Positions 8,023-16,795 of a DNA stretch of 64,000 bases are shown in pieces. Numbering within the stretch: position 1 is the first letter of the stretch; every line of letters starts with the position of its first letter. This DNA is from CAVRRZ01 sp963723745 (GTDB lineage: Bacteria > Actinomycetota > Actinomycetes > Mycobacteriales > Geodermatophilaceae), in assembly GCA_963723745.1 (NCBI GenBank), contig CAVRRZ010000005.1, positions 372,001 through 436,000 on the forward strand, read 5' to 3'. The position numbers were made by a program, and so were the translations under genes. Below the pieces are notes generated by a model, which was not told the origin of the DNA, did no database searches, and saw only the letters and a program-made list of their open reading frames with translations.

Positions 8023-8607
8023 ATGACGGCGGCAGCCTCGGGCACCGTTCGCGTCGACGACGCGACCGCCGAACGCTGGCCCGACGTGGTCGCGGTGTTC
8101 GAGGGTCCGGGCGACCCCGGCCGCTGCTGGTGCCAGTGGTTCTTCCGCGGTGGCTCGGCCGATCGCGTGCACGCCGACGCCAATCGCGCTGCGCTACGGG
8201 CACAGGTCGAGGCCGGCTCGCCGGGCGTTCTCGGGTACGTCGACGATGTGCCGCTGGGCTGGTGCGCGGTCGCGCCGCGGCCGGGCTACACGCGGCTGAC
8301 CCGCTCGACCCTCCTGCGAGGGACGGACGGGCTGGACGACGCGGAGATCTGGTCGGTGACCTGCTTCGTCGTGCGCCGGGCCGCGCGACGGCAGGGCCTG
8401 TCGACCGCGCTGCTCGCGGGCGCGCTCGACCTGGCGCGTCGCGGTGGCGCCCGGGTCGTCGAGGGCTATCCGGTGGATCCCGCCGTCCGCCGTCCGGGGT
8501 CGGCCGCCGAGCTCTTCCACGGGGTGCTGAGCGTCTTCCTGCGGGCCGGGTTCATCGAGGTGGCGCGACCGCAGCCTGCCCGCCCGGTCGTACGGTTGAC
8601 CCTCTGA
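8023..8607 (+). CDS. GNAT-family N-acetyltransferase
   Basis: A 194-residue protein with a Cys/Trp-rich N-terminal patch (GRCWCQWFF near residue 35) and a GNAT acetyl-CoA motif near residues 105-130 (WSVTCFVVRRAARRQGLSTA, the R-R-Q-G-L loop). The patch is typical of a subgroup of uncharacterised actinobacterial GNATs. Substrate is unknown. It begins 43 bases after pobA on the same strand, so co-transcription is possible but a catabolic role is not implied. Confidence 0.85.
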   Translation: MTAAASGTVRVDDATAERWPDVVAVFEGPGDPGRCWCQWFFRGGSADRVHADANRAALRAQVEAGSPGVLGYVDDVPLGWCAVAPRPGYTRLTRSTLLRGTDGLDDAEIWSVTCFVVRRAARRQGLSTALLAGALDLARRGGARVVEGYPVDPAVRRPGSAAELFHGVLSVFLRAGFIEVARPQPARPVVRLTL

Positions 8608-8772
8608 CCGGCGCCGCGTCCTGAAGCGGGGCTCCGTCCGGGGCCGGCCCGGGGCCGACCCAGGGTCTCCGGTGCCGATCCGAGGCCGATCCGAGGCCGC
8701 CCCGCGCCGGCCGCTTTCTTCCGGGGTCGACCCTCGTAGTCGCGGTTCCCGCCAAAATGTCGGACCCCCCTG

Positions 8773-8794
8773 GTGTACTCGTACACATGTTCGG
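8773..8794 (+). promoter_or_regulatory. SOS-box-like palindrome over the start of the HNH gene
   Basis: TCGTACACATGTTCGG at 8779-8794 matches the actinobacterial LexA site TCGAAC-N4-GTTCGA at 10 of its 12 fixed positions and contains the ATG of the HNH/DUF222 gene. It overlaps a perfect palindrome GTGTAC-TC-GTACAC at 8773-8786. Several mycobacterial 13E12-repeat genes are known to carry SOS boxes, which supports the reading. Confidence 0.55.
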
Positions 8795-10891
8795 AGGGGA
8801 TGCGGTCGGGGTCGGGCTGACGGTGCACCAGCTCGACGACCGGCCCGCGCCTGCAGGCGGCTGGCCGGTGCCCGACGGGGTGACCGAACGCCCCTCCCGG
8901 ATCGGTGAGGTGCTGCCGGTGGCCGGGCGCACCAGCGCCCAGCTGGCCGTCGAGCTGGGCCGGATCGTGGTCGCCCAGGCCCAGCTGGCCGCCTACCAGG
9001 CCGAGGTGGTGTGCGCCCTGGCCGCGCTGCGCCCCGACGCCGACGACCGCCGCCAGGGCGACCCCGGCGCCGCCTCCCCCGACTGGGTGCCCGGCCCCGA
9101 ACACCCCCCGGCCGGGGTCAGCGAGTTCTTCGTCGACGAACTCGCCCTGGCCCTGGGCACCTCCAAGACCTCGGCGCACTACGTGTGGCAGCACGCCAGC
9201 ACGCTGCGCACCCGACTCCCGGCCACCTGGGCCGCGCTGGCCGACGGGCGGCTGGACTGGCCCCGCGGCCGGGCGATCGCCGGCGAGGTCGCCGCCGCCG
9301 ACGTCGAACCCGGCGTGCTCGGCGCGGTCGAGGACGCGGTCCTGCCGGTCGCCTCCTCCTTCACCGTCACCGGCCTCAAACTGCTGGTGCGCGCCGAACT
9401 GCTGGCCCGCGACGAGACCGCCGCCGACAAACGCCGCCGCCGCGCCGCGCGCGCCGCCGACGTGCACGTCACCCCCACCGGCGACGGGCGGGCGATCCTC
9501 GCCGCCGACCTCAGCGCCGAGGACGCCGCCGCCTGCCGCGAGGTCGCCGACCACTACGCCCGACTGGCCAAGACCGACGGCGACCCCCGCCCGATCGGGG
9601 TCATCCGCGCCGAAGTCGTCCGCGACCTGATGCTGCACCCGGCCGACCCCGACCGGCCCACCGTCACCGCGCACCTGACCGTGCACGCCCCCCTCGACGC
9701 CCTCCAAGCCGCCGCCGCCGCCCGCGCCGACCACGACCACCCCGACGCGGCCACCACACCCACCCCAGCCCCGCCGCCGGGCACCACGGTGACCGCGGGC
9801 TCGGCGACGACCACGGACGCGACAGCGACCACGGGCGCGACATCGACCACGGACGCCGGCGCGGGCGCGGCGGCGGAAGCAGACGCGGCGGCGACCGCAG
9901 CCACCGCCGACACCGGCCACAGCGAGGCGCCAGACGACGAGGCGCCCGACGACGAGGCGCCCGACGACGAGGGGATCGACCGGGAGTCACCCGACGAGGG
10001 AGCCGACCGGGAGTCACCCGACGAGGGCGCCGGCCGGGCGGCGCCCGGTGGCGAGGGACTGCCCAGCAGCCAGGGGCCGGGCGGGCCGCTGTCGATCTTC
10101 TACGCCGACGGCCGGCCTGTCGCCGAGAACATCTCCCCACCCGAACCACCGCCCGCGCCGACCGCCACCCTCAACGGGCAGCCGATCACCGCCGCCCACC
10201 TGCGCGCCTTCTCGAAGCCATCGACGCCCTGTGCCCCGGCGGCCTCCAGGCCCCACCCGGGGGCACGCTCAGCCTCGCCCTCACCGACCCCGACGGCGCC
10301 CTCCGCGCGGTGCTCACCCGCCCCGCACTCGAACGCCTGGCCGCCCGCGGCTGCCCCACCCACCCCGACCGCGACTGCGCCTGCCCCCTGATCGACCGGC
10401 CCCCCCGAGTGGGCCGCTACACCCCCAGCCCCGCCCAGTACCGGTTCATCCGCACCCGCGACCGGCACTGCCGCATGCCCGGCTGCACCGCCCGCGCCGG
10501 CTGGGCCGACCTCGACCACGTCCAGGCCCACAACCGCGGCGGCGACACCGACTGCACCAACCTCTGCTGCCTGTGCCGACGACATCACCGGCTCAAGACC
10601 TTCGCCCCCGGCTGGACCTTCCGCATGGCCGACGACGGCACCCTCACCGTCACCACCCCCTCCGGAATCACCCGCACCACCCGACCACCCGGCCTGACCC
10701 CACCGCCCGACCAGCACACACCCGCCGGCACACCCCGAGACGAACCAGGCGGCGCACCCGGCGGCCAACCACCCCCGACCCCGGCAGTCCGGAAGCGATC
10801 CGTGCCCTCAGGCATCAGGGCACTCCTGTCCCGGAAGCCGGCCCCCGGCGACCCCAGCCTCTCCGCCGACGCCGGACCCTGGCCCTACTGA
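8787..10891 (+). pseudogene. HNH endonuclease with DUF222 (13E12-repeat family), frameshifted
   Basis: The N-terminal DUF222 region (RIVVAQAQLAAYQAEVVCAL onward) and an acidic linker with EAPDD repeats read in one frame from ATG 8787 to about 10,210. The C-terminal half then reads in the +2-shifted frame (LLEAIDALCPGGLQAP through the HNH block) to a TGA at 10,891. The HNH nuclease is intact in that second frame: HCRMPGCTARAGWADLDHV, then CTNLCCLCRRHHRLK. Adding one base near 10,207-10,210 (CGCGCCTTCTC to CGCGCCCTTCTC) restores LRALLEAIDAL. Families like this occur as multiple dispersed copies and are usually regarded as mobile-repeat associated. A sequencing error in the C-rich stretch is the main alternative. 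Confidence 0.8.
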
Positions 10892-11194
10892 CACCGCACG
10901 TGGGTAGCGCAGCCGGCCAGTGGTCGACCGGCCGCTGCAACCGGATCACCGGCCCGGCTCCAGTACCCGGGGGACTTCACAGCTCCGGCGCTGCGCCGGC
11001 GCCGGAACCCAGGCCAGGACCGACCGACGACGACCCGCTGCCGTACTCGAGCCGGTCGCGCCCGGGCGCGTTTCGGGGCAAGCCGGGCCGAGGGCCCCAC
11101 CGGGCGGGACGTTCGTCCGCAGCGACGGGGTCACCCGGCCCGCGCGAGAAGCCCAACCCACGAGAGAGTCTCGGGGCGCACCCGGAGGAGCGCC
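10892..11194. other. 303-base intergenic region with a DosR-like site
   Basis: No gene is evident. GGGACGTTCGTCCG at 11,106-11,119 resembles a DosR palindrome (GGGAC-N4-GTCC plus one mismatch) 76 bases ahead of the Acg-like start. A half-site GGGGACTTCA lies at about 10,970, and a GC-rich inverted repeat at about 10,907-10,938 may terminate the HNH transcript. Confidence 0.5.
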
Positions 11195-12322
11195 ATGTCC
11201 ACGCGAACGAGCGAGCGGCCCGCCGACGCCGAGAGTGCGAGGGCGCTCGAGTACGCCGTCGACCGAGCCCTGCGCGCACCGTCGGTGCACAACACGCAGC
11301 CCTGGCGGCTGGAGCTGCACGGCGGCACCCTGTCCGTCCGCGCCGACCGGACCCGCCAGCTGACGGTGCTCGACCCGCGCGGCCGCGAGCTCGTGCAGAG
11401 CGTCGGCGCCGCTCTGCTCAACCTCCGGGTCGGCCTGGCCGCGCGATGCGTCGCCGCAGAGGTCCGCCGACTCCCCGACCGGGACGATCCCGACCTGCTG
11501 GCCGTCGTCCGCGCCGTTCGCGGCACTCCGGAGACCGCTCTGGCCGGCCTCGACCCGGCGATCGCACGTCGACGTACCAACCGCCGCCGGTACCTTCCGA
11601 CGGCGGTACCCGACGACGTCCTCGGGCTGCTCAGCGAAGCCTGTGCGCAGGAACAGACCGGCTTCGTACCGATCGTCACCGCCGACCGGCGGCGCCTCGT
11701 CGCCCGGCTGACACAGCAGGCCGATCGCACCCAGAACGCCGACCCGGCGTACCGGGCCGAGCTGCACGGCTGGACGAACCGGCCACCCGACTCGCGTGAC
11801 GGCGTCCCTCCGTCGGTCGTCCCGCACGTCGACGGCACCACCTCCCACGAGGTGCCCCTCCGCGACTTCGACACCAGTGGCAAGGGCGAACTCCCCGCCG
11901 ACACCGCCCCGGACGCCGACCAGACGCTGGTGCTGCTCACGAGCCTCGCTGACGACCCACTGGCCTGGCTCCGCTCCGGGGAAGCACTCGAACGAGTGCT
12001 CCTGCACCTGACCCAGCTCGGCTACGTGGCCGCCCCGATCGGCCAGCCCATCGAGGTGCCGCTGACCCGCTCGCAGCTCCGGGCGGCGCTCAGCTGGGGT
12101 GAGCACCCGCAGATGCTGCTACGCATCGGCCAGGCCGCAGGCACGCCCGCCACGCCCCGCCGCAGGCGTGAGGAGGCGGTCAGCGGAGGGACCCCGCCGC
12201 CGCCGCCGGTGCACCGCGAGTACTCCCCGACCGGCTGGCCCGCCGGGCGGGCGAAGGTGCGACGTCCGGTGAGCGACGGCCGCGGCGGCACCGTCTGGGC
12301 CCAGGATGTCCCCGGGGACTGA
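11195..12322 (+). CDS. Acg-type nitroreductase-fold protein (first of three)
   Basis: A 375-residue member of the Acg/Rv2032 family, dormancy-regulon proteins with a duplicated nitroreductase fold. Known members bind FMN but lack a clear electron-donor site, so a flavin-storage role has been suggested. The signature RAPSVHNTQPWRLEL is near residue 28, and EHPQMLLRIG near residue 305 closes the second repeat. The C-terminal 60 residues are Pro/Arg-rich and longer than in the two paralogues at 35,907 and 36,927. GGAGGAGCGCC precedes the ATG. A DosR-like box lies upstream. It converges on a USP gene. Confidence 0.85.
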   Translation: MSTRTSERPADAESARALEYAVDRALRAPSVHNTQPWRLELHGGTLSVRADRTRQLTVLDPRGRELVQSVGAALLNLRVGLAARCVAAEVRRLPDRDDPDLLAVVRAVRGTPETALAGLDPAIARRRTNRRRYLPTAVPDDVLGLLSEACAQEQTGFVPIVTADRRRLVARLTQQADRTQNADPAYRAELHGWTNRPPDSRDGVPPSVVPHVDGTTSHEVPLRDFDTSGKGELPADTAPDADQTLVLLTSLADDPLAWLRSGEALERVLLHLTQLGYVAAPIGQPIEVPLTRSQLRAALSWGEHPQMLLRIGQAAGTPATPRRRREEAVSGGTPPPPPVHREYSPTGWPAGRAKVRRPVSDGRGGTVWAQDVPGD

Positions 12323-12349
12323 ACGCCGGGCAGGAGCGGAGCCGACCGG

Positions 12350-13369
12350 TCAGGGGCCGGCGGCAGCGACCCCTTCCACCGCCGCGTCCACCGCCGCGTC
12401 CGCGACCGGGTCCCGGCGATGCGCCGGCACGACCTCCACCGCCCCCGATCCGTGCACCACGCACTGCAGGGCGACCGAGCCGACCAGCAGTCCGCCCAGG
12501 GCGCCGTGGCCGCTGCTCCCGATGACCAGCAGCTGGGCACCACGCGCCCGCTCCAGCAGTACGTCGGCCGGAAACCCCTCCAGGACGACGGTGCGCACCT
12601 CGGCCGGGGCTCGGGGCAAAGACGCCATCGTCGCGCTGACCATCTCTTCGATCGCTCGCGTCAGATCGGCCTCGATCTGGTCGCTGGTCGCGAGGAGCAC
12701 GTCGTAGTCGTCGGACCAGTAGTCGATCGGCCGGTGGGCCGAGACGACGTCCAGCCGGACACCGGCTTGCACGGCCTCCTCCGCCGCGACCGCCAGGGCC
12801 GCGGCCGAGGCCGCCGAGCCGTCGACGCCGACCACGACTGCTCCTGCGCCGGGGCCTTCGGTCGGCGCGTCCTCGTGCACGACCACGACCGGGCACGGTG
12901 CTGCCGCCAGGCACCGCAGTGCCACCGATCCGAGGAGCGCGCTGCGCACCGCTCCCCGCCCTCGGCTGCCCACGATGAGCAGGTCGGCGCCCTCGGCCCG
13001 TTCGAGCAGCGTCTGGGCGGCACCACCGCCGGTGGCGAAGACGCGCACCCGGTCGCGGGGCAGGTCCGGAGTCACCTCGCCGCGGACCTCCTCCAGCAGT
13101 GCCTCGACGCCGGCTTCCGTCCCGCTGCGAAGGGTGGCGAACAGCGAGGGACTCACCGGGTAGTTGCCCATCCAGTACAGCTGGAGCGGCACCGCCGACT
13201 CGACCTCCAGGTCGGCATCACGGGCGACGGCCGCGACCAGCGCGTACCTGAGCGCCGCCCGCGAGCCGGGTGATCCGTCGACACCGACGACCAGACGCGG
13301 CCGACCGCCGCCCGGGCCGGGCGTGTCGGGACGGAGGGCGGGCACGGCGGGAGCACGCTGCTCGGACAT
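12350..13369 (-). CDS. tandem universal stress protein
   Basis: A 339-residue protein with two USP domains. The first begins RLVVGVDGSPGSRAALRYAL and ends with the ATP-binding loop GSRGRGAVRSALLGSV near residue 150. The second begins AVVVGVDGSAASAAAL and ends GSSGHGALGGLLVGSV near residue 300. Both loops keep G-x2-G-x9-G-S, so ATP binding is likely in both. ATG 13,369 has GGAGG ten bases upstream. A DosR-like GGGACTTTCGGCAC lies 58 bases upstream on the coding strand, matching the hypoxia control of mycobacterial USPs. Confidence 0.9.
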   Translation of the reverse strand: MSEQRAPAVPALRPDTPGPGGGRPRLVVGVDGSPGSRAALRYALVAAVARDADLEVESAVPLQLYWMGNYPVSPSLFATLRSGTEAGVEALLEEVRGEVTPDLPRDRVRVFATGGGAAQTLLERAEGADLLIVGSRGRGAVRSALLGSVALRCLAAAPCPVVVVHEDAPTEGPGAGAVVVGVDGSAASAAALAVAAEEAVQAGVRLDVVSAHRPIDYWSDDYDVLLATSDQIEADLTRAIEEMVSATMASLPRAPAEVRTVVLEGFPADVLLERARGAQLLVIGSSGHGALGGLLVGSVALQCVVHGSGAVEVVPAHRRDPVADAAVDAAVEGVAAAGP

Positions 13370-13426
13370 GGCGTCAGCCTCCGGGCGGTGCAGGACGGCG
13401 TCCCCGGTCGAGCGTCCCGACCGGAT

Positions 13427-13440
13427 GTGCCGAAAGTCCC
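13427..13440 (-). promoter_or_regulatory. DosR-like box upstream of the tandem USP
   Basis: On the minus strand the sequence reads GGGACTTTCGGCAC, 58 bases ahead of ATG 13,369. It shares 11 of 14 positions with GGGACCTCTGGCAC ahead of the DUF4389 gene. Mycobacterial DosR sites have the same GGGACTT half. Confidence 0.5.
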
Positions 13441-13451
13441 TGATCAGCGGC

Positions 13452-13859
13452 TCACGCAGGGCTCTCGGGGTTCGGTGGGCGTTCTGGAGTGGACGGCGCA
13501 TCGCGACGGACCAGATCGCCGACGGCCTCCTCGAGCCTGGCCCAGGTGGAGCTCCACTCGACCAGCGGGTCGAGGACGCGTTCGAACACCCCGAGCTGCA
13601 GGTCGAACGCGGCCAGCTGCGCGCGCATCCCCTCCAGCTGCCGCCGCTGTGCCCGTACCGCCTCCTGGATCGCGCGCAGCTGAGCGGCCGAGAGTGCGCC
13701 GGGCGGGCTGGGCAGGGTCGGCAGACCGGGGATGCGGCCGGGCACCGAACCGGCGAGGTTGCGCGCCCTGTCGCCGAACGAGCGCAGCTGGTTCACGAAG
13801 TCCTCGACCGACCGACCGAGTCCAGCCGCGGGCGGCTCCCGATCCTGCGACTCCGACAC
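13452..13859 (-). CDS. small helical protein of unknown function
   Basis: A 135-residue protein I do not recognise by function. It has a Gly/Pro-rich middle (GRIPGLPTLPSPPGALS) and a long helical segment after it (QLRAIQEAVRAQRRQLEGMR and onward, about residues 65-110) with heptad-like spacing. That layout resembles phasin-like or granule-associated coiled-coil proteins. GTG 13,859 was chosen because AGGAGGGG lies eight bases upstream, inside a longer alternative starting at ATG 13,880. It sits between a rhodanese and a USP on the same strand. Confidence 0.7.
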   Translation of the reverse strand: MSESQDREPPAAGLGRSVEDFVNQLRSFGDRARNLAGSVPGRIPGLPTLPSPPGALSAAQLRAIQEAVRAQRRQLEGMRAQLAAFDLQLGVFERVLDPLVEWSSTWARLEEAVGDLVRRDAPSTPERPPNPESPA

Positions 13860-13897
13860 GACTGCTCCCCTCCTGCTCATGGCCCGCGGACCGTGGG

Positions 13898-14326
13898 CTA
13901 CTCCCGCACGTCAGCAGGCCCGGCCGCGACCGGACAGCCGGCCGCCACCCACGCCTCGACGCCGCCGATCAGGTCCGTCGCGCGCGCCAGGCCCACGGCG
14001 CGAAGGGACGCGGCGGCGAGACTCGAGCTGTAACCCTGCCGACAGACGACCACGACCTCCAGGTCGTACCCCCTCGCCTCCGGGATGCGGTCGGGGCTCG
14101 CAGGATCCAGCCGCCATTCCAGGACGGTGCGGTCGATGACGACAGCACCGGGCAGCTCGCCCTGCCGACGTCGTTGCGCCTCGGTGCGGGTGTCGACGAC
14201 GAGGGCCCCCCGGGCGGCCGCCTCGAGCAGCCCCGCCGGATCGAGCCGGCCAACGCCTGCCCGGCTCGCCGCCAGAACCGCCGTGACCCCGACTCCGGCA
14301 GCCGTACCGGTCCCCGCGCCCACCAC
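13898..14326 (-). CDS. rhodanese-domain protein
   Basis: A 142-residue single rhodanese domain. The active-site loop VVVVCRQGYSSSLAAAS near residue 95 keeps the catalytic Cys and the C-x2-G-x2-S pattern, and ALVVDTRTEAQRRRQGELPG near residue 45 is the CH2A-type motif. Sulfur transfer from thiosulfate or a persulfide carrier is likely. The N-terminal 25 residues are Gly/Ala/Val-rich. GTG 14,326 was chosen for a GGAGG eight bases upstream; earlier in-frame starts lack one. It is probably co-transcribed with the helical protein downstream. Confidence 0.85.
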   Translation of the reverse strand: MVGAGTGTAAGVGVTAVLAASRAGVGRLDPAGLLEAAARGALVVDTRTEAQRRRQGELPGAVVIDRTVLEWRLDPASPDRIPEARGYDLEVVVVCRQGYSSSLAAASLRAVGLARATDLIGGVEAWVAAGCPVAAGPADVRE

Positions 14327-14445
14327 CGTCGTCACCTCCGCGAGCCTGCCAGCCGGGTGGGCGCACCGCCGGGTGAGCCCACCCGGTAGACGGCGGCTGG
14401 GTCGGCCAGACTGGGCGGCGAGCCCACCCGAGCAAGAGGAGCAGC

Positions 14446-15654
14446 GTGCAAGTGTCCCGGTCGGCCACCACCGTTTCCCTGGCGTTGGCGCTCGCGCTCG
14501 CCGGGTGCGGCTCCGGTTCTTCCGACGGGGCCGCCCGGCCGTCCACGAGCCAGGCCGCGCCCACGAGCGGCGCCCCGCCGAGCAGCGACGCCCCACCGAG
14601 CGCGGCCCAGGCGGCGACGCCGGAGCAGCAGGTGGCCGCAGCCCTGGAGCGGCTCGACCGTGCGCAGGAGATCGCCCAGCTGTTCGTCGTCGGCGTCCCC
14701 CTGGACGATCTGTCCCGCGGCGAGGAGCTCGTCACCGGCGGCGTGGGCGGAATCTTCCTCGCCGGGCGGTCGAAGATGGCCGCCGACGAGCTGGCCGGGA
14801 TCACCGGGAGCTGGCAGGACGCGGCGCCGGGGCCAGGCCTGTGGGTCGCGGTGGACCAGGAGGGCGGCAACGTGCAGACGCTGTCCGGCCCGGGGTTCGC
14901 TGTGCTGCCGGAGGCCGTGGAGCAGGGCGAGCTGCCGCCCGCGGAGCTGGCCGACCTCGCGGACGGGCTCGGCGCCGCACTGGCCGGCGCGGGGATCAAC
15001 CTGAACCTCGCCCCGGTGGCCGACCTGGTGCCACCGGGCACCGAGCAGGGCAACCGGCCGATCGGCTACTACGGCCGCCAGTACGGCGGCACCGCCGAGG
15101 AAGTCGTGGCGGCGGCCGGCGCGATCGTCGCGGGGCTGGCCGAGCACGGCGTCACGGCGACGCTCAAGCACTTCCCCGGCCTGGGCCGGGTGCGGGGCAA
15201 CACCGACAGCAGTGCCGACGTCGTCGACACGGTCACCGAGGCCGGGGACGAGCAGGTGGCCGCTTTCGGCGAGCTGGCCGCGGCACCCGGGAACCCCTTC
15301 GTGATGACGTCGTCGGCGGTCTACGCCCGCATCGACGACAGCACGGCCGCCACCTGGTCCGACGAGGTCATCGGCGGACTGCTCCGCGAGGACCTCGGCT
15401 TCGACGGTGTGGTCATCTCCGACGACCTCGGCGCCGCCGCCGCGGTCCAGCGGGTCGAGCCCGGCGAGCGCGCCGTCCGGTTCCTCGACGCCGGCGGCAC
15501 GCTGGTGCTGACCGTCGTCCCCGATCTGCTGCCCGAGATGCGCGACGCCGTGGTGCGCCGGGATGCCGACGACCCCGAGTTCGCCGGGCGGGTCGACGCG
15601 GCCGTCGAGACGGCCCTGCTGGCCAAGGCGCGTGCCGGCCTCCTCGACGGCTGA
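14446..15654 (+). CDS. glycoside hydrolase family 3 lipoprotein (NagZ-like)
   Basis: A 402-residue exported lipoprotein. The signal peptide ends in the lipobox LALAGCGSG (Cys about residue 22), followed by a Ser/Ala/Pro linker to about residue 65. The GH3 N-terminal barrel follows, with VAVDQEGGNVQTL near residue 140, TATLKHFPGLGRVRGNTD near residue 245 and GFDGVVISDDLGAAA near residue 325. KHFPG and the SDDL aspartate are typical of beta-N-acetylhexosaminidases that recycle peptidoglycan. A strong hairpin follows the stop. Confidence 0.9.
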   Translation: MQVSRSATTVSLALALALAGCGSGSSDGAARPSTSQAAPTSGAPPSSDAPPSAAQAATPEQQVAAALERLDRAQEIAQLFVVGVPLDDLSRGEELVTGGVGGIFLAGRSKMAADELAGITGSWQDAAPGPGLWVAVDQEGGNVQTLSGPGFAVLPEAVEQGELPPAELADLADGLGAALAGAGINLNLAPVADLVPPGTEQGNRPIGYYGRQYGGTAEEVVAAAGAIVAGLAEHGVTATLKHFPGLGRVRGNTDSSADVVDTVTEAGDEQVAAFGELAAAPGNPFVMTSSAVYARIDDSTAATWSDEVIGGLLREDLGFDGVVISDDLGAAAAVQRVEPGERAVRFLDAGGTLVLTVVPDLLPEMRDAVVRRDADDPEFAGRVDAAVETALLAKARAGLLDG

Positions 15655-15665
15655 CCCGAGCACGC

Positions 15666-15700
15666 AGGAGGGCCCGGGTGCAGCGCACCCGGGCCCTCCT
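15666..15700. terminator. 16-bp perfect stem terminator
   Basis: The arms at 15,666-15,681 and 15,685-15,700 are perfectly complementary around a 3-base AGC loop. It lies 12 bases after the GH3 stop and 31 bases before the convergent transglycosylase stop, so it can serve both strands. No long T-tract follows. Confidence 0.8.
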
Positions 15701-15730
15701 CGTGTCCTGCCGCCGCGCGGCGGCCGGGGC

Positions 15731-16546
15731 TCAGTACCAGTTGTTGGCCTGCGAGTGCCCCCAGGCGGCGCACGGCGAGCCGTACCGGTTGTTGATGTAG
15801 ATCAACCCGGCGTCGATCTGGCGGTAGCCGTCAGAGGTCTTGGCGATCCCCGTCGAGGCCCAGGTCGAGTCGAGGAACTGGGCGATGCCGTACGCGGTGC
15901 TGGTCGGGTTCTGGGCGTTCGGGTTCCAGCCGCTCTCCTTGCCCCACAGGCTCTCCAGGCAGGAGAACTGCGCGGAGTCGCCACCGAGCTTGCTCAGCGC
16001 GTAGTCCTGGTAGGAACCCGACGGCGAGGCGGCCGGAGCGGCTGCGGGCGCGGCCTCGCGGGCAGCCTCGGCCTCGGCGGCCCGGGCGGCCTCCTCGCGC
16101 GCGGCCTGCTCGGCGGCGGCCTTGCGGGCGGCCTCCTTGCGCGCGGCCTCCTGGCGCGCGGCCTCCTTGCGCGCGGCCTCCTCGGCCGCCTTGCGCTTGG
16201 CCTCGCGGACGGCAGCGTCCTTGGCCTCCTGTGCCTTGGCGGCCTCGGCCTGCTCGGCGGCACGCTCGCTCCGGCTGGCTGCCAGCTCCTGGAGCGGGGC
16301 CAGCTGCTGGTCGACCGTGGCGGTGGACGTCGCCGCGGAGATGCCGAGCTGGTCGGCGATGCTCACGGCCGCGACGGGCTCGGCCTGGGCGGGGGGCTCA
16401 CCGGCGGTGATCACCCCGACGAGGAGGGCGCCGGCCGCCGCGGTGCTCAGGTAGACCCCGGGTCGCCGGACGGCGGAGGGCGGGCGAAGGCGGGAGCGGA
16501 GGGGACGGGCGGGGCGGTCAGCGTTCGAGGAGGTGCGCAGGCTCAT
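15731..16546 (-). CDS. exported lytic-transglycosylase-like cell-wall hydrolase
   Basis: A 271-residue secreted protein. An Arg-rich N-terminus and the hydrophobic stretch YLSTAAAGALLVGVITAG (about residues 33-50) form the signal, ending near PAQAEP. Residues about 80-165 are an Ala/Glu/Lys/Arg coiled coil with repeated EAARKEAAR-type units. The C-terminal domain of about 75 residues contains CLESLWGKESGWNPNAQNP, TSTAYGIAQFLDSTW and a final AWGHSQANNWY, typical of the transglycosylase-like domain whose catalytic Glu lies in the KESGWN motif. The upstream c-di-AMP riboswitch fits a wall-remodelling role like that of Rpf proteins. Confidence 0.9.
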   Translation of the reverse strand: MSLRTSSNADRPARPLRSRLRPPSAVRRPGVYLSTAAAGALLVGVITAGEPPAQAEPVAAVSIADQLGISAATSTATVDQQLAPLQELAASRSERAAEQAEAAKAQEAKDAAVREAKRKAAEEAARKEAARQEAARKEAARKAAAEQAAREEAARAAEAEAAREAAPAAAPAASPSGSYQDYALSKLGGDSAQFSCLESLWGKESGWNPNAQNPTSTAYGIAQFLDSTWASTGIAKTSDGYRQIDAGLIYINNRYGSPCAAWGHSQANNWY

Positions 16547-16553
16547 GAACCGT

Positions 16554-16702
16554 TTCTTCCGTCAGCCGCCTACCGAGTTAGCTGACGGGTTCGGGCGGGA
16601 AGCGGCCCTACCGGCCCTCGAGCACGCGGCTCGACAGCAGGATTCACCCCGGAACTACGGTGGGTCCCCGGCTCGTCCCTGGCGGAAGCGGACGACTCGG
16701 CG
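16554..16702 (-). ncRNA. ydaO/yuaA-type cyclic di-AMP riboswitch
   Basis: On the minus strand, directly 5' of the transglycosylase gene, conserved blocks appear in the order expected for the ydaO class: GGGGACCCA, CCGGGGTGAATCC, GGTAGGGCCG, CCCGAACCCGTCAGCTAAC and TCGGTAGGCGGC, ending GACGGAAGAAACGG eight bases before the ATG. In actinobacteria this class often precedes Rpf and other wall-hydrolase genes, and c-di-AMP usually turns expression off. Boundaries are approximate. Confidence 0.85.
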
Positions 16703-16755
16703 GCGCCCGGCGCGGACCCCCCGGCGGGGGATGCAACGACCGGCCGGACCGGCCC

Positions 16756-16785
16756 AACGTAGCCGTCGTTATCGCTCCGTGACAA
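16756..16785 (-). promoter_or_regulatory. probable promoter for the riboswitch-controlled gene
   Basis: On the minus strand TTGTCA (16,785-16,780) and TACGTT (16,761-16,756) are separated by 18 bases. The pair lies about 55 bases before the first conserved riboswitch block. This is a by-eye assignment. Confidence 0.4.
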
Positions 16786-16795
16786 TCGAAGGGCG

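Noticed and set aside
8466..9920. 484-codon minus-strand ORF opposite the HNH gene
   Set aside because: Gly/Arg/Val-rich translation without domains, lying antisense to the DUF222 region; a typical GC-rich shadow frame.
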